DNA from: a virus
Direction: 5' to 3' (one strand)
IMG/VR virus record: IMGVR_UViG_3300046536_000127
Coordinates: 1-46,656 of that record
Length of the DNA stretch: 46,656 nucleotides
Shown here: positions 39,467 to 45,699 of the stretch, in pieces
Numbering within the stretch: position 1 is the first letter of the stretch
How the letters are laid out: each line of letters begins with the position of its first letter
The notes under the pieces: model-generated
What the model saw: the letters and a program-made list of their open reading frames with translations, nothing else
Databases searched by the model: none
What the model was told of the DNA's origin: nothing
Translations under genes and position numbers: made by a program

Positions 39467-39507
39467 CGGTTTTGCAGACCGGCGCGTAACCACTCCGCCA
39501 CGTGGCC
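39464..39507 (-). other. attP-like site: 5' half of a tRNA-Cys(GCA) gene
   Basis: The minus strand starts GGCCACG and continues TGGCGGAGTGGTTACGC, a D-arm with GTGGTTA. An anticodon stem-loop CGGT-CTGCAAA-ACCG follows, with anticodon GCA. Pairing stops after the anticodon stem; there is no T-arm or 3' CCA half, so it is not a functional tRNA. Since the integrase ends only about 20 bases away, it is best read as attP sharing identity with a host tRNA-Cys, with crossover near the anticodon loop. Confidence 0.75.
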
Positions 39508-39526
39508 TCATTGCCAAGGGGCTGTA

Positions 39527-40651
39527 CTATAAGGCTTTCTTGAAAGCAACCACTTCGCTGCTGTCGGGAATTTTGCTCTCGCCCCCAAGCGTTGGGGTGA
39601 GAAATTCGACAGCTTGGACGAGGTCTTCGCTCTCGACGTGGACGTACTTCTCGGTCGTCTTGTAGCTGCTATGTCCCATGAATGATTGGATTTTTGCCGT
39701 CGCCATGCCCTGCTTCGTCAGGTAGGTCGCAGCCGCGTGGCGTGCTCCATAAAGCGTGAGGGACGGCGGCAACCCAAGCAATTCCCTTGCGACGTCGAAC
39801 CTAGTGCGCGAGCGGCTGTAGTTTGGTCTCCAATCGTTCCCGATTAGTGCTCGTACCTCTCGCGCCAACCCGGGCGTAATAGGGATGTCTCTGGGATGAT
39901 TTGTCTTGGTCCGATCCAGCTTGATCCAACCCACCTCGGAACCATTTCCGGCCTTGCTGATGACGACCATGTGCGGCTCCAGCCCCGCGAATTCCGACCA
40001 GCGCATGCCGCTCGCACAGAGGGTCCGAACGATCAGCGCTTCCTCAGGCCAGCCTTGCTCCAGGTAATGGCGCACGAGGAGCGCTTGCTGGTCCATGGTC
40101 ATAAAGTAGATGCGGGTCTCGATGACGTCCTGCCACGGCACCTCAGGCACCCGGAAGTCCCCATAGACCTTCGGGCGCGACGCGGCCCACGTCAGGACGG
40201 CGCTGGCCATGGTCAGGTAGCCGTTGATGGTGCGGCCCCTGAGCTTGCCCGTGTCGTTGCGCCTGTTGACCACCTTGCGCTTGCGTAGGGCCGTCACCAG
40301 CCCGTCCAAGTCCTCGGTGCTCACGCGGGCAACCGGCAGGTGCCCAATGTGCTCTATGACCCAGTCGAGCCGCTTCTGGCCGCTGACGTCCCGCCCCTGC
40401 AGCCAAACGTCATGCTTGGCTCGCATGTCCTCGGCCGCTTCCTTGAACGAAGGACCCTTGGCTTCCTCGGCCGATTGCTGGGGCCATAGGCCCGTCGCAC
40501 GCGCGTAAGTCTCTGCAGCCTCGGCCTCGGCCTTGCTGTCGAATGCGCGACGCATGCGCTTCTCTGGCTGGCCCTTAACACGCCACCAGAAGTCTACGGC
40601 CCATCGGCCCGTATGCTTCTTCGTGCGGCTGTCGCGTTCTGCAAATGCCAT
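39527..40651 (-). CDS. Tyrosine-family site-specific integrase
   Basis: The 374-residue protein has a SAM-like N-terminal core-binding part (about 70-170). The catalytic domain shows Arg in CASGMRWSEF and Lys in RTKTNHPRDIPI. H-x-x-R-like LYGARHAAATYL follows, then MGHSSYKTTEKYVHV with the nucleophile Tyr. It would catalyse recombination between attP and the host tRNA-Cys, giving lysogeny. The start ATG is at 40651, just after a regulator gene. A temperate T7-like phage is thus indicated. Confidence 0.95.
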   Translation of the reverse strand: MAFAERDSRTKKHTGRWAVDFWWRVKGQPEKRMRRAFDSKAEAEAAETYARATGLWPQQSAEEAKGPSFKEAAEDMRAKHDVWLQGRDVSGQKRLDWVIEHIGHLPVARVSTEDLDGLVTALRKRKVVNRRNDTGKLRGRTINGYLTMASAVLTWAASRPKVYGDFRVPEVPWQDVIETRIYFMTMDQQALLVRHYLEQGWPEEALIVRTLCASGMRWSEFAGLEPHMVVISKAGNGSEVGWIKLDRTKTNHPRDIPITPGLAREVRALIGNDWRPNYSRSRTRFDVARELLGLPPSLTLYGARHAAATYLTKQGMATAKIQSFMGHSSYKTTEKYVHVESEDLVQAVEFLTPTLGGESKIPDSSEVVAFKKAL

Positions 40652-40656
40652 GTGAT

Positions 40657-41040
40657 CTAGCCTTTACAATAAGAGCGCAGCACAGTGACCCACTGGCGCA
40701 CCATCGCGCGTCCCTTGGGCGTGACCCTCACGTTGTGCTTGCGGAGGTCGAACGGGTCGCGATCATTCGACACAAGCGCGAGGCCTTCTTCCTTGTGTCG
40801 GTTGAGCGTGCCGATGTCGAGAATGTTGCGCGTCATGACGCTGGGGGCGATGTCGCCAATGCCAGCGTATTCGTTGACGCCTAAACCCTCCTCCTCGGCA
40901 ATGAGCAGGAACGTGCGCAGGTAGCTCAGGGGCACGTTGGGACGCATGGTATAAAAAGGCTCTAAAGCAAGTCGGAGTGCGCGAGCGGCTGCGCGTTCTT
41001 CGTCGGAAAGCGTGGGCTTAAATGACTGATGCGCGGGCAT
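40657..41040 (-). CDS. MarR-like winged-helix regulator
   Basis: The 127-residue protein begins MPAHQSFKPTLSDEERAAAR and contains a PLSYLRTFLLIAEEEGLGVN segment, then DIAPSVMTRNILDIG as a helix-turn-helix, and a wing-like DLRKHNVRVTPKGRAMV. This resembles MarR-type DNA-binding domains. The ribosome site AAGGAA is upstream. Directly upstream of the integrase, it may control the lysogeny decision or integrase expression. Confidence 0.7.
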   Translation of the reverse strand: MPAHQSFKPTLSDEERAAARALRLALEPFYTMRPNVPLSYLRTFLLIAEEEGLGVNEYAGIGDIAPSVMTRNILDIGTLNRHKEEGLALVSNDRDPFDLRKHNVRVTPKGRAMVRQWVTVLRSYCKG

Positions 41041-41062
41041 TGGTACTGTTCCTTAAATGAAA

Positions 41063-41087
41063 CCCGGGGAACTATGTGCTCCCCGGG
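41063..41087 (-). terminator. Terminator before the MarR-like gene
   Basis: Minus strand CCCGGGGA pairs with TCCCCGGG across a 9-nt loop, then TTTCATTT. It lies between the hypothetical gene ending at 41098 and the MarR-like start at 41040. It separates the small-gene block from the regulator-integrase unit. Confidence 0.75.
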
Positions 41088-41097
41088 AATTCTGTTG

Positions 41098-41400
41098 TCA
41101 AGTGATTAGCTTCAGGCAAGCGGTCAAGTCTTCGGACATAAAGGGAAGCAAGATTAACAACCCATGCCACATGAACAGCGCTGGTAGCTTCTCCTGGACC
41201 TCCAGGTCAAGCTCGCCAGTCGCATCATGCGTTTCGATCACCGTTGCAGTAATCCCCGTTGGGACTTCTCCCCAAGGGGTTTCGTAAGGTGTGTGAAAGG
41301 TGAAGCGTGTACCCACTGCGATGTTCGGCGCAATCGCGTCGTTGTCGATAATAGTCGAGGTGAGAGAGCCGTTAGCGTCAATGGTGATGATTGGTCGCAT
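41098..41400 (-). CDS. Hypothetical protein (100 aa)
   Basis: I choose ATG 41400 (MRPIITIDANGSLTSTIIDN); a longer start at 41472 is possible. The product is beta-rich (FTFHTPYETPWGEVPTGITA, then VIETHDATGELDLEVQEK) and ends in a hydrophobic helix (LPALFMWHGLLILLPFM). Start and function are uncertain. It precedes the terminator at 41063. Confidence 0.55.
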   Translation of the reverse strand: MRPIITIDANGSLTSTIIDNDAIAPNIAVGTRFTFHTPYETPWGEVPTGITATVIETHDATGELDLEVQEKLPALFMWHGLLILLPFMSEDLTACLKLIT

Positions 41401-41559
41401 AATCCCATAATGCCTTCCCCGAGGCCTTAAACTGGCAGCATGCCGCGTGTGCGCCGGAACTGTGTTGCTCATAAGCACTAACCAAATTCAGGCACAAGTG
41501 TGATTGGCGCACAGTCGGGCACTGATTTTGGAATCCGTAATTTTACTGCGCCATATGCA

Positions 41560-41754
41560 TTACGGCGTGAATTGCCTACGCAAGATTGAGGCTGCACCCG
41601 CCCACGCGCGGTCGCTGTTAGTGTAAGAGCCTAGGCGCTGCGAAGGCCTACGCGGGCGCGCTGGCGTGATAATCCAGAGCAAGCCTTCCGCATCTTCTTC
41701 AATGCGAAACCCCGCTTGCTGTGCCTCTAGCGCGTATTGAGCAACGGTCGTCAT
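41560..41754 (-). CDS. Hypothetical protein (64 aa) behind structured RNA leader 1
   Basis: ATG 41754 follows AAAGGGACGTT at ideal distance; a longer frame upstream lacks a site. The product (MTTVAQYALEAQQAGFRIEE, then GLLWIITPARPRRPSQRLG, ending ASILRRQFTP) has an early helix, a hydrophobic strand and a basic part. The conserved RNA hairpin (41777-41826) lies 23 bases upstream. Function unknown. Confidence 0.65.
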   Translation of the reverse strand: MTTVAQYALEAQQAGFRIEEDAEGLLWIITPARPRRPSQRLGSYTNSDRAWAGAASILRRQFTP

Positions 41755-41776
41755 AACGTCCCTTTCTGTATTCCCC

Positions 41777-41826
41777 AATGCCTCAAGGCGCGTAGGCTTT
41801 CACCGCGCGCCGTAAGGTCTCGATTG
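41777..41826 (-). promoter_or_regulatory. Structured RNA leader, copy 1
   Basis: The 50 bases match copy 2 (42382-42431) at 44 positions. The minus-strand RNA folds as CCUUA:UGAGG, a 1x1 internal loop, GGCGCG:CGCGCC, a small asymmetric loop, and a 3-bp GGU:GCC helix capped by a GAAA tetraloop. It lies 23 bases before the start codon at 41754. No T tract follows. Confidence 0.7.
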
Positions 41827-41836
41827 ATTGCTGTTG

Positions 41837-42031
41837 TTAGTAGCGGCGATGCTTGTCCGCGAGCCGTTGCCAAGCGTCGTCAATAAGATCAGTGCGACGC
41901 GCAATCACGCCTAGCGTGCCCCCTAGGTGATGCTTGGACGCATACGCCTTGCGTGCATCCCATGACGTTTCCGCCTCTATGGTTTCGACGGGCAAGCGAT
42001 GCCCGGGCGCAAAGCATTCGTAATTCGGCAT
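41837..42031 (-). CDS. Hypothetical protein (64 aa)
   Basis: Strong site AAGGAAG upstream of ATG 42031. The product (MPNYECFAPGHRLPVETIEA, then DARKAYASKHHLGGTLGVIA, ending DKHRRY) has an early beta strand and a helix with basic residues. It may be a small nucleic-acid-binding protein. Its gene ends just before structured leader 1. Confidence 0.65.
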   Translation of the reverse strand: MPNYECFAPGHRLPVETIEAETSWDARKAYASKHHLGGTLGVIARRTDLIDDAWQRLADKHRRY

Positions 42032-42034
42032 GGC

Positions 42035-42358
42035 CTAGGCTTCCTTAATGATGCATCGGCCGTCCGCGAACCAAGTCGCGGTAACCTTGCCTGAGGGGAA
42101 AGCGTCGCGCACCTGCACGCCAGTGATATCGATAATGGGACGGTCGGGCTTGCCTGCTACCGTCGTGCGCTCGCTGCGGGGCAAGGCTTCAAAGGTCGCG
42201 GCATCAATCACGGAAAGCCTAAGCTTCCCTTCGTGCCACTCACGCGCCACATGGGCACCGTGCACAAAGCCGTGCTCGATTAGGCGTTTGCCTTCCAACC
42301 ATATGCGCGTCCCTTCTCCCGCGCGCGTCTTACCAAGCGTGTGATTGAATGTAGCCAT
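42035..42358 (-). CDS. Hypothetical protein (107 aa) behind structured RNA leader 2
   Basis: ATG 42358 follows AAAGGACGTCGC. The product shows GTRIWLEGKRLIEHGFVHGA, then WHEGKLRLSVIDAATFEALP. This I-W-L-E-G-x-x-L...G-F pattern is also seen in SymE/AbrB-like small phage proteins, so a nucleic-acid-binding barrel is possible. The structured leader (42382-42431) lies 24 bases upstream. Confidence 0.6.
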   Translation of the reverse strand: MATFNHTLGKTRAGEGTRIWLEGKRLIEHGFVHGAHVAREWHEGKLRLSVIDAATFEALPRSERTTVAGKPDRPIIDITGVQVRDAFPSGKVTATWFADGRCIIKEA

Positions 42359-42381
42359 GCGACGTCCTTTCGGTTTCTAGT

Positions 42382-42431
42382 AATGCCTCAGGGCACGTAG
42401 GCTTGCGCCGCGTGCCGTAAGGTCTCGAATG
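42382..42431 (-). promoter_or_regulatory. Structured RNA leader, copy 2
   Basis: Partner of copy 1 (44 of 50 identical). The minus-strand RNA folds as CCUUA:UGAGG, GGCACG:CGUGCC, and a 3-bp GGC:GCC helix capped by a GCAA tetraloop. The difference from copy 1 inside the main stem (A-U here, G-C there) preserves pairing. It sits 24 bases before the start at 42358. Confidence 0.7.
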
Positions 42432-42440
42432 TGTCGCGCG

Positions 42441-42524
42441 TCAATGCACGAATAGCGAAAGCAGTAAGAGCAACAGCGCGAACGTTAGGAGCATCGCAAT
42501 CCCGCACAATCGTTCTGTGATCAT
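42441..42524 (-). CDS. Tiny membrane peptide (27 aa)
   Basis: The frame ATG 42524 to TGA 42441 encodes MITERLCGIAMLLTFALLLL..., nearly a single hydrophobic helix ending LSLFVH. GGAG lies about eight bases upstream. It overlaps nothing, but it fits the pattern of tiny membrane genes in this arm. Confidence 0.5.
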   Translation of the reverse strand: MITERLCGIAMLLTFALLLLLLSLFVH

Positions 42525-42528
42525 GCCT

Positions 42529-42723
42529 CTACGCTCCAAAGGGGTTAGGAAGCGCAGCGCGTCGCGCGTAGTGATTGGCGAGTGCGGCCTTAGCTTCCTT
42601 AGGTGCCGCGCGTCCAAGGCGCTGCACGACGTCGGCAAGGCGCGACCAATCATCCGCAGTGTTGTTCCAAGAGTGAAGCGAAAGCGCCAAGGCTTGCGCG
42701 CGGTCTACGTTGCGTCGGGTCAT
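42529..42723 (-). CDS. Hypothetical protein (64 aa)
   Basis: ATG 42723 follows GAGGTAACC. The product (MTRRNVDRAQALALSLHSWN, then DDWSRLADVVQRLGRAAPKE, ending YARRAALPNPFGA) is a basic helical protein. Function unknown. Confidence 0.6.
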   Translation of the reverse strand: MTRRNVDRAQALALSLHSWNNTADDWSRLADVVQRLGRAAPKEAKAALANHYARRAALPNPFGA

Positions 42724-42734
42724 GTTCGGTTACC

Positions 42735-42827
42735 TCAGATTAGGTTGATGATTGCGCCAGCGCCGTACACGACAGCGCCAAGCCATAGGGTGATTAGGAA
42801 AGCCGCGTGCCATGTGTCCCCGGTCAT
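42735..42827 (-). CDS. Tiny membrane peptide (30 aa)
   Basis: The frame ATG 42827 to TGA 42735 encodes MTGDTWHAAFLITLWLGAVV... ending GAIINLI, a single hydrophobic helix. Its start overlaps the stop of the Cys-rich gene (ATGA). Function unknown. Confidence 0.5.
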   Translation of the reverse strand: MTGDTWHAAFLITLWLGAVVYGAGAIINLI

Positions 42828-43576
42828 GCTGCGGCACGCGCATTGAACGCATTCACCTTGCCAGCGGCACCATGGGCAATGATTGCAATGTCAACCTTGG
42901 CCTTTGCACCGTTCCCGCCGCACGCCTTGCACGCGCTGCAGTTAGTCTTTGCGCCAGCCTCTTTCGACGCGGGGCACGCAATTTCACGCGGGTTAAGCCG
43001 GTCGCCTTGGCGCATCACACGGAACGTGCGCCAGCCTTGCGCCTTAGCCAATTCTTGCTCAAAGGCGCTATCGCATGACGCCATGCAAAGGTCGCGCAAG
43101 TCGTCATTGGTGCGCCATTGGTGAGTGTATCCCGTGTGCCCCTCAGTGAACGCGACAAGCGCACGCCACACATGGGCAGGGACGGCCGCAGGGTCACCGT
43201 AAGAGCCAAGGCGCACAACCTTGCCCGACAATGCGAGGGATGCCGCGTGCTCGTTAAGCACGGGATACAGGCCGCGCTGCGCTGACTTCCACACGACAAG
43301 CGGGGCTTGAAACACGGTGACGTAGCACGACCGTTCCGAACCATCGTTGTTCGGGCCACGGTGAATGCACGTCCCGCAAATGCTGCGATCATTGCCCGAC
43401 TTCACAGCGTCAACCGGGGACATGTCGTCGCGCAAAATCCAAGTTTGCACTTCACTGCCCGTCTTACCGTTGCGGCTACCACGCGCCGTCCCCGTGGCAA
43501 CAGCGATGATTGGTGCACCGTCAAGCATCGACGGGCCACGATAGAAGATGAAACCATTAACTTGAGTGACGGCCAT
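42824..43576 (-). CDS. Cys-rich conserved phage protein (DUF7227-like)
   Basis: The 250-residue protein has SICGTCIHRGPNN with a later Cys (SCYV). KVVRLGSYGDPAAVPAHVW, TGYTHQW and LCMASCDSAFE follow. A Cys cluster CPASKEAGAKTNCSACKACG comes near residue 210, then IAIIAHGAAGK. These elements form a conserved but uncharacterised phage/bacterial family. The Cys pairs suggest zinc or iron-sulphur binding. Motif A (43582) lies directly upstream, so it probably heads its own transcript. Confidence 0.75.
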   Translation of the reverse strand: MAVTQVNGFIFYRGPSMLDGAPIIAVATGTARGSRNGKTGSEVQTWILRDDMSPVDAVKSGNDRSICGTCIHRGPNNDGSERSCYVTVFQAPLVVWKSAQRGLYPVLNEHAASLALSGKVVRLGSYGDPAAVPAHVWRALVAFTEGHTGYTHQWRTNDDLRDLCMASCDSAFEQELAKAQGWRTFRVMRQGDRLNPREIACPASKEAGAKTNCSACKACGGNGAKAKVDIAIIAHGAAGKVNAFNARAAA

Positions 43577-43581
43577 TGTGT

Positions 43582-43611
43582 GGAAGCCTTTTGACAGATG
43601 GAAGCTATTAG
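43582..43611 (-). promoter_or_regulatory. 30-bp motif copy A upstream of the Cys-rich gene
   Basis: Minus strand CTAATAGCTTCCATCTGTCA then AAAGGCTTCC, 5 bases before the ATG at 43576. It is the reference copy for motifs B, C and D. It lies in a 50-base gap between the two leftmost genes of the minus arm. Confidence 0.6.
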
Positions 43612-43626
43612 GACAAAGCGAAGGCG

Positions 43627-43857
43627 TTAGGCCGCGATCAAGATCATGGGGAAGTCAGCGGCGCAGCGCAGCGCAATGGCGTGTGCGGCTTCCTTGGCGG
43701 CTTCCGACGTCGTGAACGTGCGGAATTCTTGCGCGGCACCTTGGGGCACCTTGCATCCGATCATGCGGCCTTTGTCAGCGCGCAACGTGATCATGGGCAG
43801 GTAGTTGATTGCGCCGTCCCGAACGATAGCCTTGGAAGAAGCGTGCATCTTGATCAT
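43627..43857 (-). CDS. Hypothetical protein, first gene of minus arm (76 aa)
   Basis: I choose ATG 43857 (MIKMHASSKAIVRDGAINYL) over a longer frame running into the control region. The product ends with an Ala-rich helix (EAAKEAAHAIALRCAADF) and a short strand (PMILIAA). Function unknown. Confidence 0.6.
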   Translation of the reverse strand: MIKMHASSKAIVRDGAINYLPMITLRADKGRMIGCKVPQGAAQEFRTFTTSEAAKEAAHAIALRCAADFPMILIAA

Positions 43858-44303
43858 GGTCTCAAGTCCCGTTGTGTGGGCGCACCATCTGCGCCGCTGG
43901 AATGTTTCTACGGGCTCGCCATGGCCACGGTCTACACACAAGAATGCATGGCTGGTATTCCTGGCTTGCAGGTCTCGAGACTGGGAACCGATGTGCCCCT
44001 AGGATGCCTTAGGAAGCCCGTGCAGCCTTGGTCCGGCATTGGGGCACATTGGTGCGCCTAGGCGTGTGCGTTGCCCTTGGCGTCCCTTTGGGGGCCATTG
44101 GGGGACATAGTGGGATTGAGCGGAGTTTCGCCCATAACAGGCCGATAAGCCCCGAAGTCTGATAGGGCTAGATATAGTGGGTTGCCAGCCCCAAGCCCCT
44201 AGGCGACCGATGCAACCTAGGTCGCGTGTGTGCGCCCATGCAACCTGTAGCCCCCATGCGAGCCCCTAGGCCAGCGGTCCTATAGACCGTTGAGCACGTA
44301 GCA

Positions 44304-44317
44304 ATATCAATGACTTA
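44304..44317 (+). repeat. 14-bp direct repeat, copy 1
   Basis: ATATCAATGACTTA; identical to 44658-44671, 354 bases away, flanking the terminator and the CGGTTCCATC repeats. Confidence 0.85.
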
Positions 44318-44360
44318 ACACCATGCTTGGGGGCATTGCTTGGGGCACGGCAGCGAAAAC

Positions 44361-44391
44361 GGGTCCCCTTTGGCCGCATGGGACCCTTTTT
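44361..44391 (+). terminator. Plus-strand terminator inside the control region
   Basis: GGGTCCC pairs with GGGACCC across a 12-nt loop, followed by TTTTT (44387-44391). No plus-strand gene lies upstream in the control region, so it may end a short non-coding transcript. Confidence 0.75.
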
Positions 44392-44503
44392 GGGCCAAAT
44401 CGTGGCGCGAATTCGCAAACTCGGACTAAACCCGCCGCCGCCTCCGCCGAGCTTACGGCTTCACTGCTCGACCTCGGGGCCCCTGAGTTCCCTTGGGTCC
44501 CAT

Positions 44504-44595
44504 CGGTTCCATCTCCAGGTCAAGGACCATCGGTTCCATCGGGGGACCTCGGTTCCATCGGGGCCCATCGAGCCGCGCTTGGCCTCGGTTCCATC
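44504..44595 (+). repeat. Four CGGTTCCATC direct repeats
   Basis: Copies start at 44504, 44531, 44550 and 44586, with related CATCGGGG flanks. Irregular spacing of 27, 19 and 36 bases suits a protein-binding iteron array more than a coding repeat. Confidence 0.85.
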
Positions 44596-44657
44596 AGGAT
44601 CGAGCCTCGCTATACCTAGGTACCTCTGGGAGGCTCAGATTATGCTCTTATTGAATG

Positions 44658-44671
44658 ATATCAATGACTTA
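44658..44671 (+). repeat. 14-bp direct repeat, copy 2
   Basis: ATATCAATGACTTA, second copy, just upstream of the GGGGGACGTATAG element. Confidence 0.85.
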
Positions 44672-44681
44672 TCAGGCAAGC

Positions 44682-44695
44682 GGGGGGACGTATAG
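44682..44695 (+). promoter_or_regulatory. Candidate phage promoter upstream of the late operon
   Basis: GGGGGGACGTATAG on the plus strand matches the minus-strand leader element GGGGGACGTTTAG at 36640 and 39289 at 12 of 13 positions. It lies about 115 bases upstream of the first late gene. It would be a natural site for phage RNA polymerase to start late transcription. Confidence 0.45.
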
Positions 44696-44807
44696 AATGA
44701 GGAGCCTCAGATGCTCCCTGTACCCCCTAGGGGAACCTAAGTACCTCTATGAGGAACTATTATTATAACCATCAAGATAGTACCTAAGGGTACATAAGGA
44801 GCCTCTC

Positions 44808-45692
44808 TTGCCCTTAGAGACTGCGACGTACGTTGACGATCTGGTGACGACAAACCCAGCGCCCTCGGACGGCATGAACAATGCTGACGACCATATGAGG
44901 ATGATCAAGGCCACCCTGAAGAATACCTTCCCGGGCGGTGTTGGACCTCTGACTAACGAGGATGGTGGATTTACCGCTCAATCGGACGGCAGTGCTTCCC
45001 TGCCTGCTTACGCCTTCGCCTCTGAGCCGACCCTCGGCTTCTATCGTATGAGTGCCGGCGTTATCGGCATCGCTGGTGGCAAGTTCAAGGGCGGTGTTCC
45101 GACAGGCGCTGTGGTGATGTTTATCGCACCACCGGCTTCCCTAGGGACCGCTACGGCCAACACTGGCAAGGACTGGCTGGAGATCAACGGTGCGTCTTAC
45201 AACGTCACCGACTATCCCGACCTCGCGTCCTTCCTCGGCGTGGCCTCTGGCACCTTCACGCTGCCCGACATGTACACCCTCGGCCGCTTCCCGCGCTCAC
45301 GCACTGCCGCTACGGCGGTGAGGACCGCGCAGGCCGACACTGTGGGTCCGCATACGCATCCCGACGTCACCCCGACGACGGCTGCGGAGGCCCAAGAGCA
45401 CACGCACACGTTCTCAGGAACGACTGGCGTTGACAGCCCTGATCACACGCACGGCTTCACTGCTTCGATTTCAGGATCATCGACTGGCGGCGGCTCGTTC
45501 GCGGCTGGCGGCCCTATCGCTGGCAGCACGACGGCTGGGGCAAACCAGCGCCACGCGCACAGCTTCAGCGGCACCACATCCGGCCGCTCAGCCACGCATA
45601 ACCACACGGTTCTCGTGAGCACCCCGGCCAACACTGGCACGACCGAGACGCGCCCCGTTGCGCTGTCCTTCGTCTTCGCCGTCAAAACCTAA
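44808..45692 (+). CDS. Tail fibre/collar-domain protein, first late gene
   Basis: TTG start with a perfect AAGGAG six bases upstream. The 294-residue protein has N-terminal PAPSDGMNNADDHMRMIKAT (a fibre-base motif) and a central phage tail collar domain: PTGAVVMFIAPPASL, then WLEINGASYNVTDYPDLASF and GTFTLPDMYTLGRFPRSRT. The C-terminus is Thr/Ser/Gly-rich with many His in H-x-H pairs (HTHTFSGTT, DHTHGF, RHAHSF), which in fibres bind metal ions along the shaft. It probably binds the host surface. Confidence 0.85.
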   Translation: MPLETATYVDDLVTTNPAPSDGMNNADDHMRMIKATLKNTFPGGVGPLTNEDGGFTAQSDGSASLPAYAFASEPTLGFYRMSAGVIGIAGGKFKGGVPTGAVVMFIAPPASLGTATANTGKDWLEINGASYNVTDYPDLASFLGVASGTFTLPDMYTLGRFPRSRTAATAVRTAQADTVGPHTHPDVTPTTAAEAQEHTHTFSGTTGVDSPDHTHGFTASISGSSTGGGSFAAGGPIAGSTTAGANQRHAHSFSGTTSGRSATHNHTVLVSTPANTGTTETRPVALSFVFAVKT

Positions 45693-45699
45693 TCGACCA

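Larger units (their letters stand above)
43858..44807. promoter_or_regulatory. Divergent control region (about 950 bp, no gene)
   Basis: No convincing coding frame lies here. The region holds seven CCTAGG sites, four CGGTTCCATC repeats, two ATATCAATGACTTA copies and a plus-strand terminator at 44361. A GGGGGACGTATAG-type element lies at 44682. It separates the minus arm (first gene 43857) from the late plus arm (44808), so it probably holds promoters for both and perhaps an origin. No strong sigma-70 promoter stands out; TATAAC near 44764 is a weak -10 candidate. Confidence 0.6.

Noticed and set aside
39271-39501. N-terminal extension of RNA polymerase to 39501
   Set aside because: The upstream part reads through the attP-like tRNA-Cys segment, a terminator and two control motifs. 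ATG 39270 has a ribosome site and gives a T7-like N-terminus.
39464-39507. Functional tRNA-Cys gene
   Set aside because: Only the acceptor 5' strand, D-arm and anticodon arm are present. The variable loop, T-arm and 3' acceptor strand are missing.
43582-43611. Motif A read as a plus-strand sigma-70 promoter (TTGACA)
   Set aside because: TTGACA is present on the plus strand, but TATTAG lies only nine bases downstream of it. There is no gene in that direction, and all copies precede minus-strand genes.
44323-44619. Plus-strand open frame in the control region (about 98 codons)
   Set aside because: It runs through the terminator at 44361-44391 and the direct-repeat array, has Pro/Ser-rich low complexity and no ribosome site.
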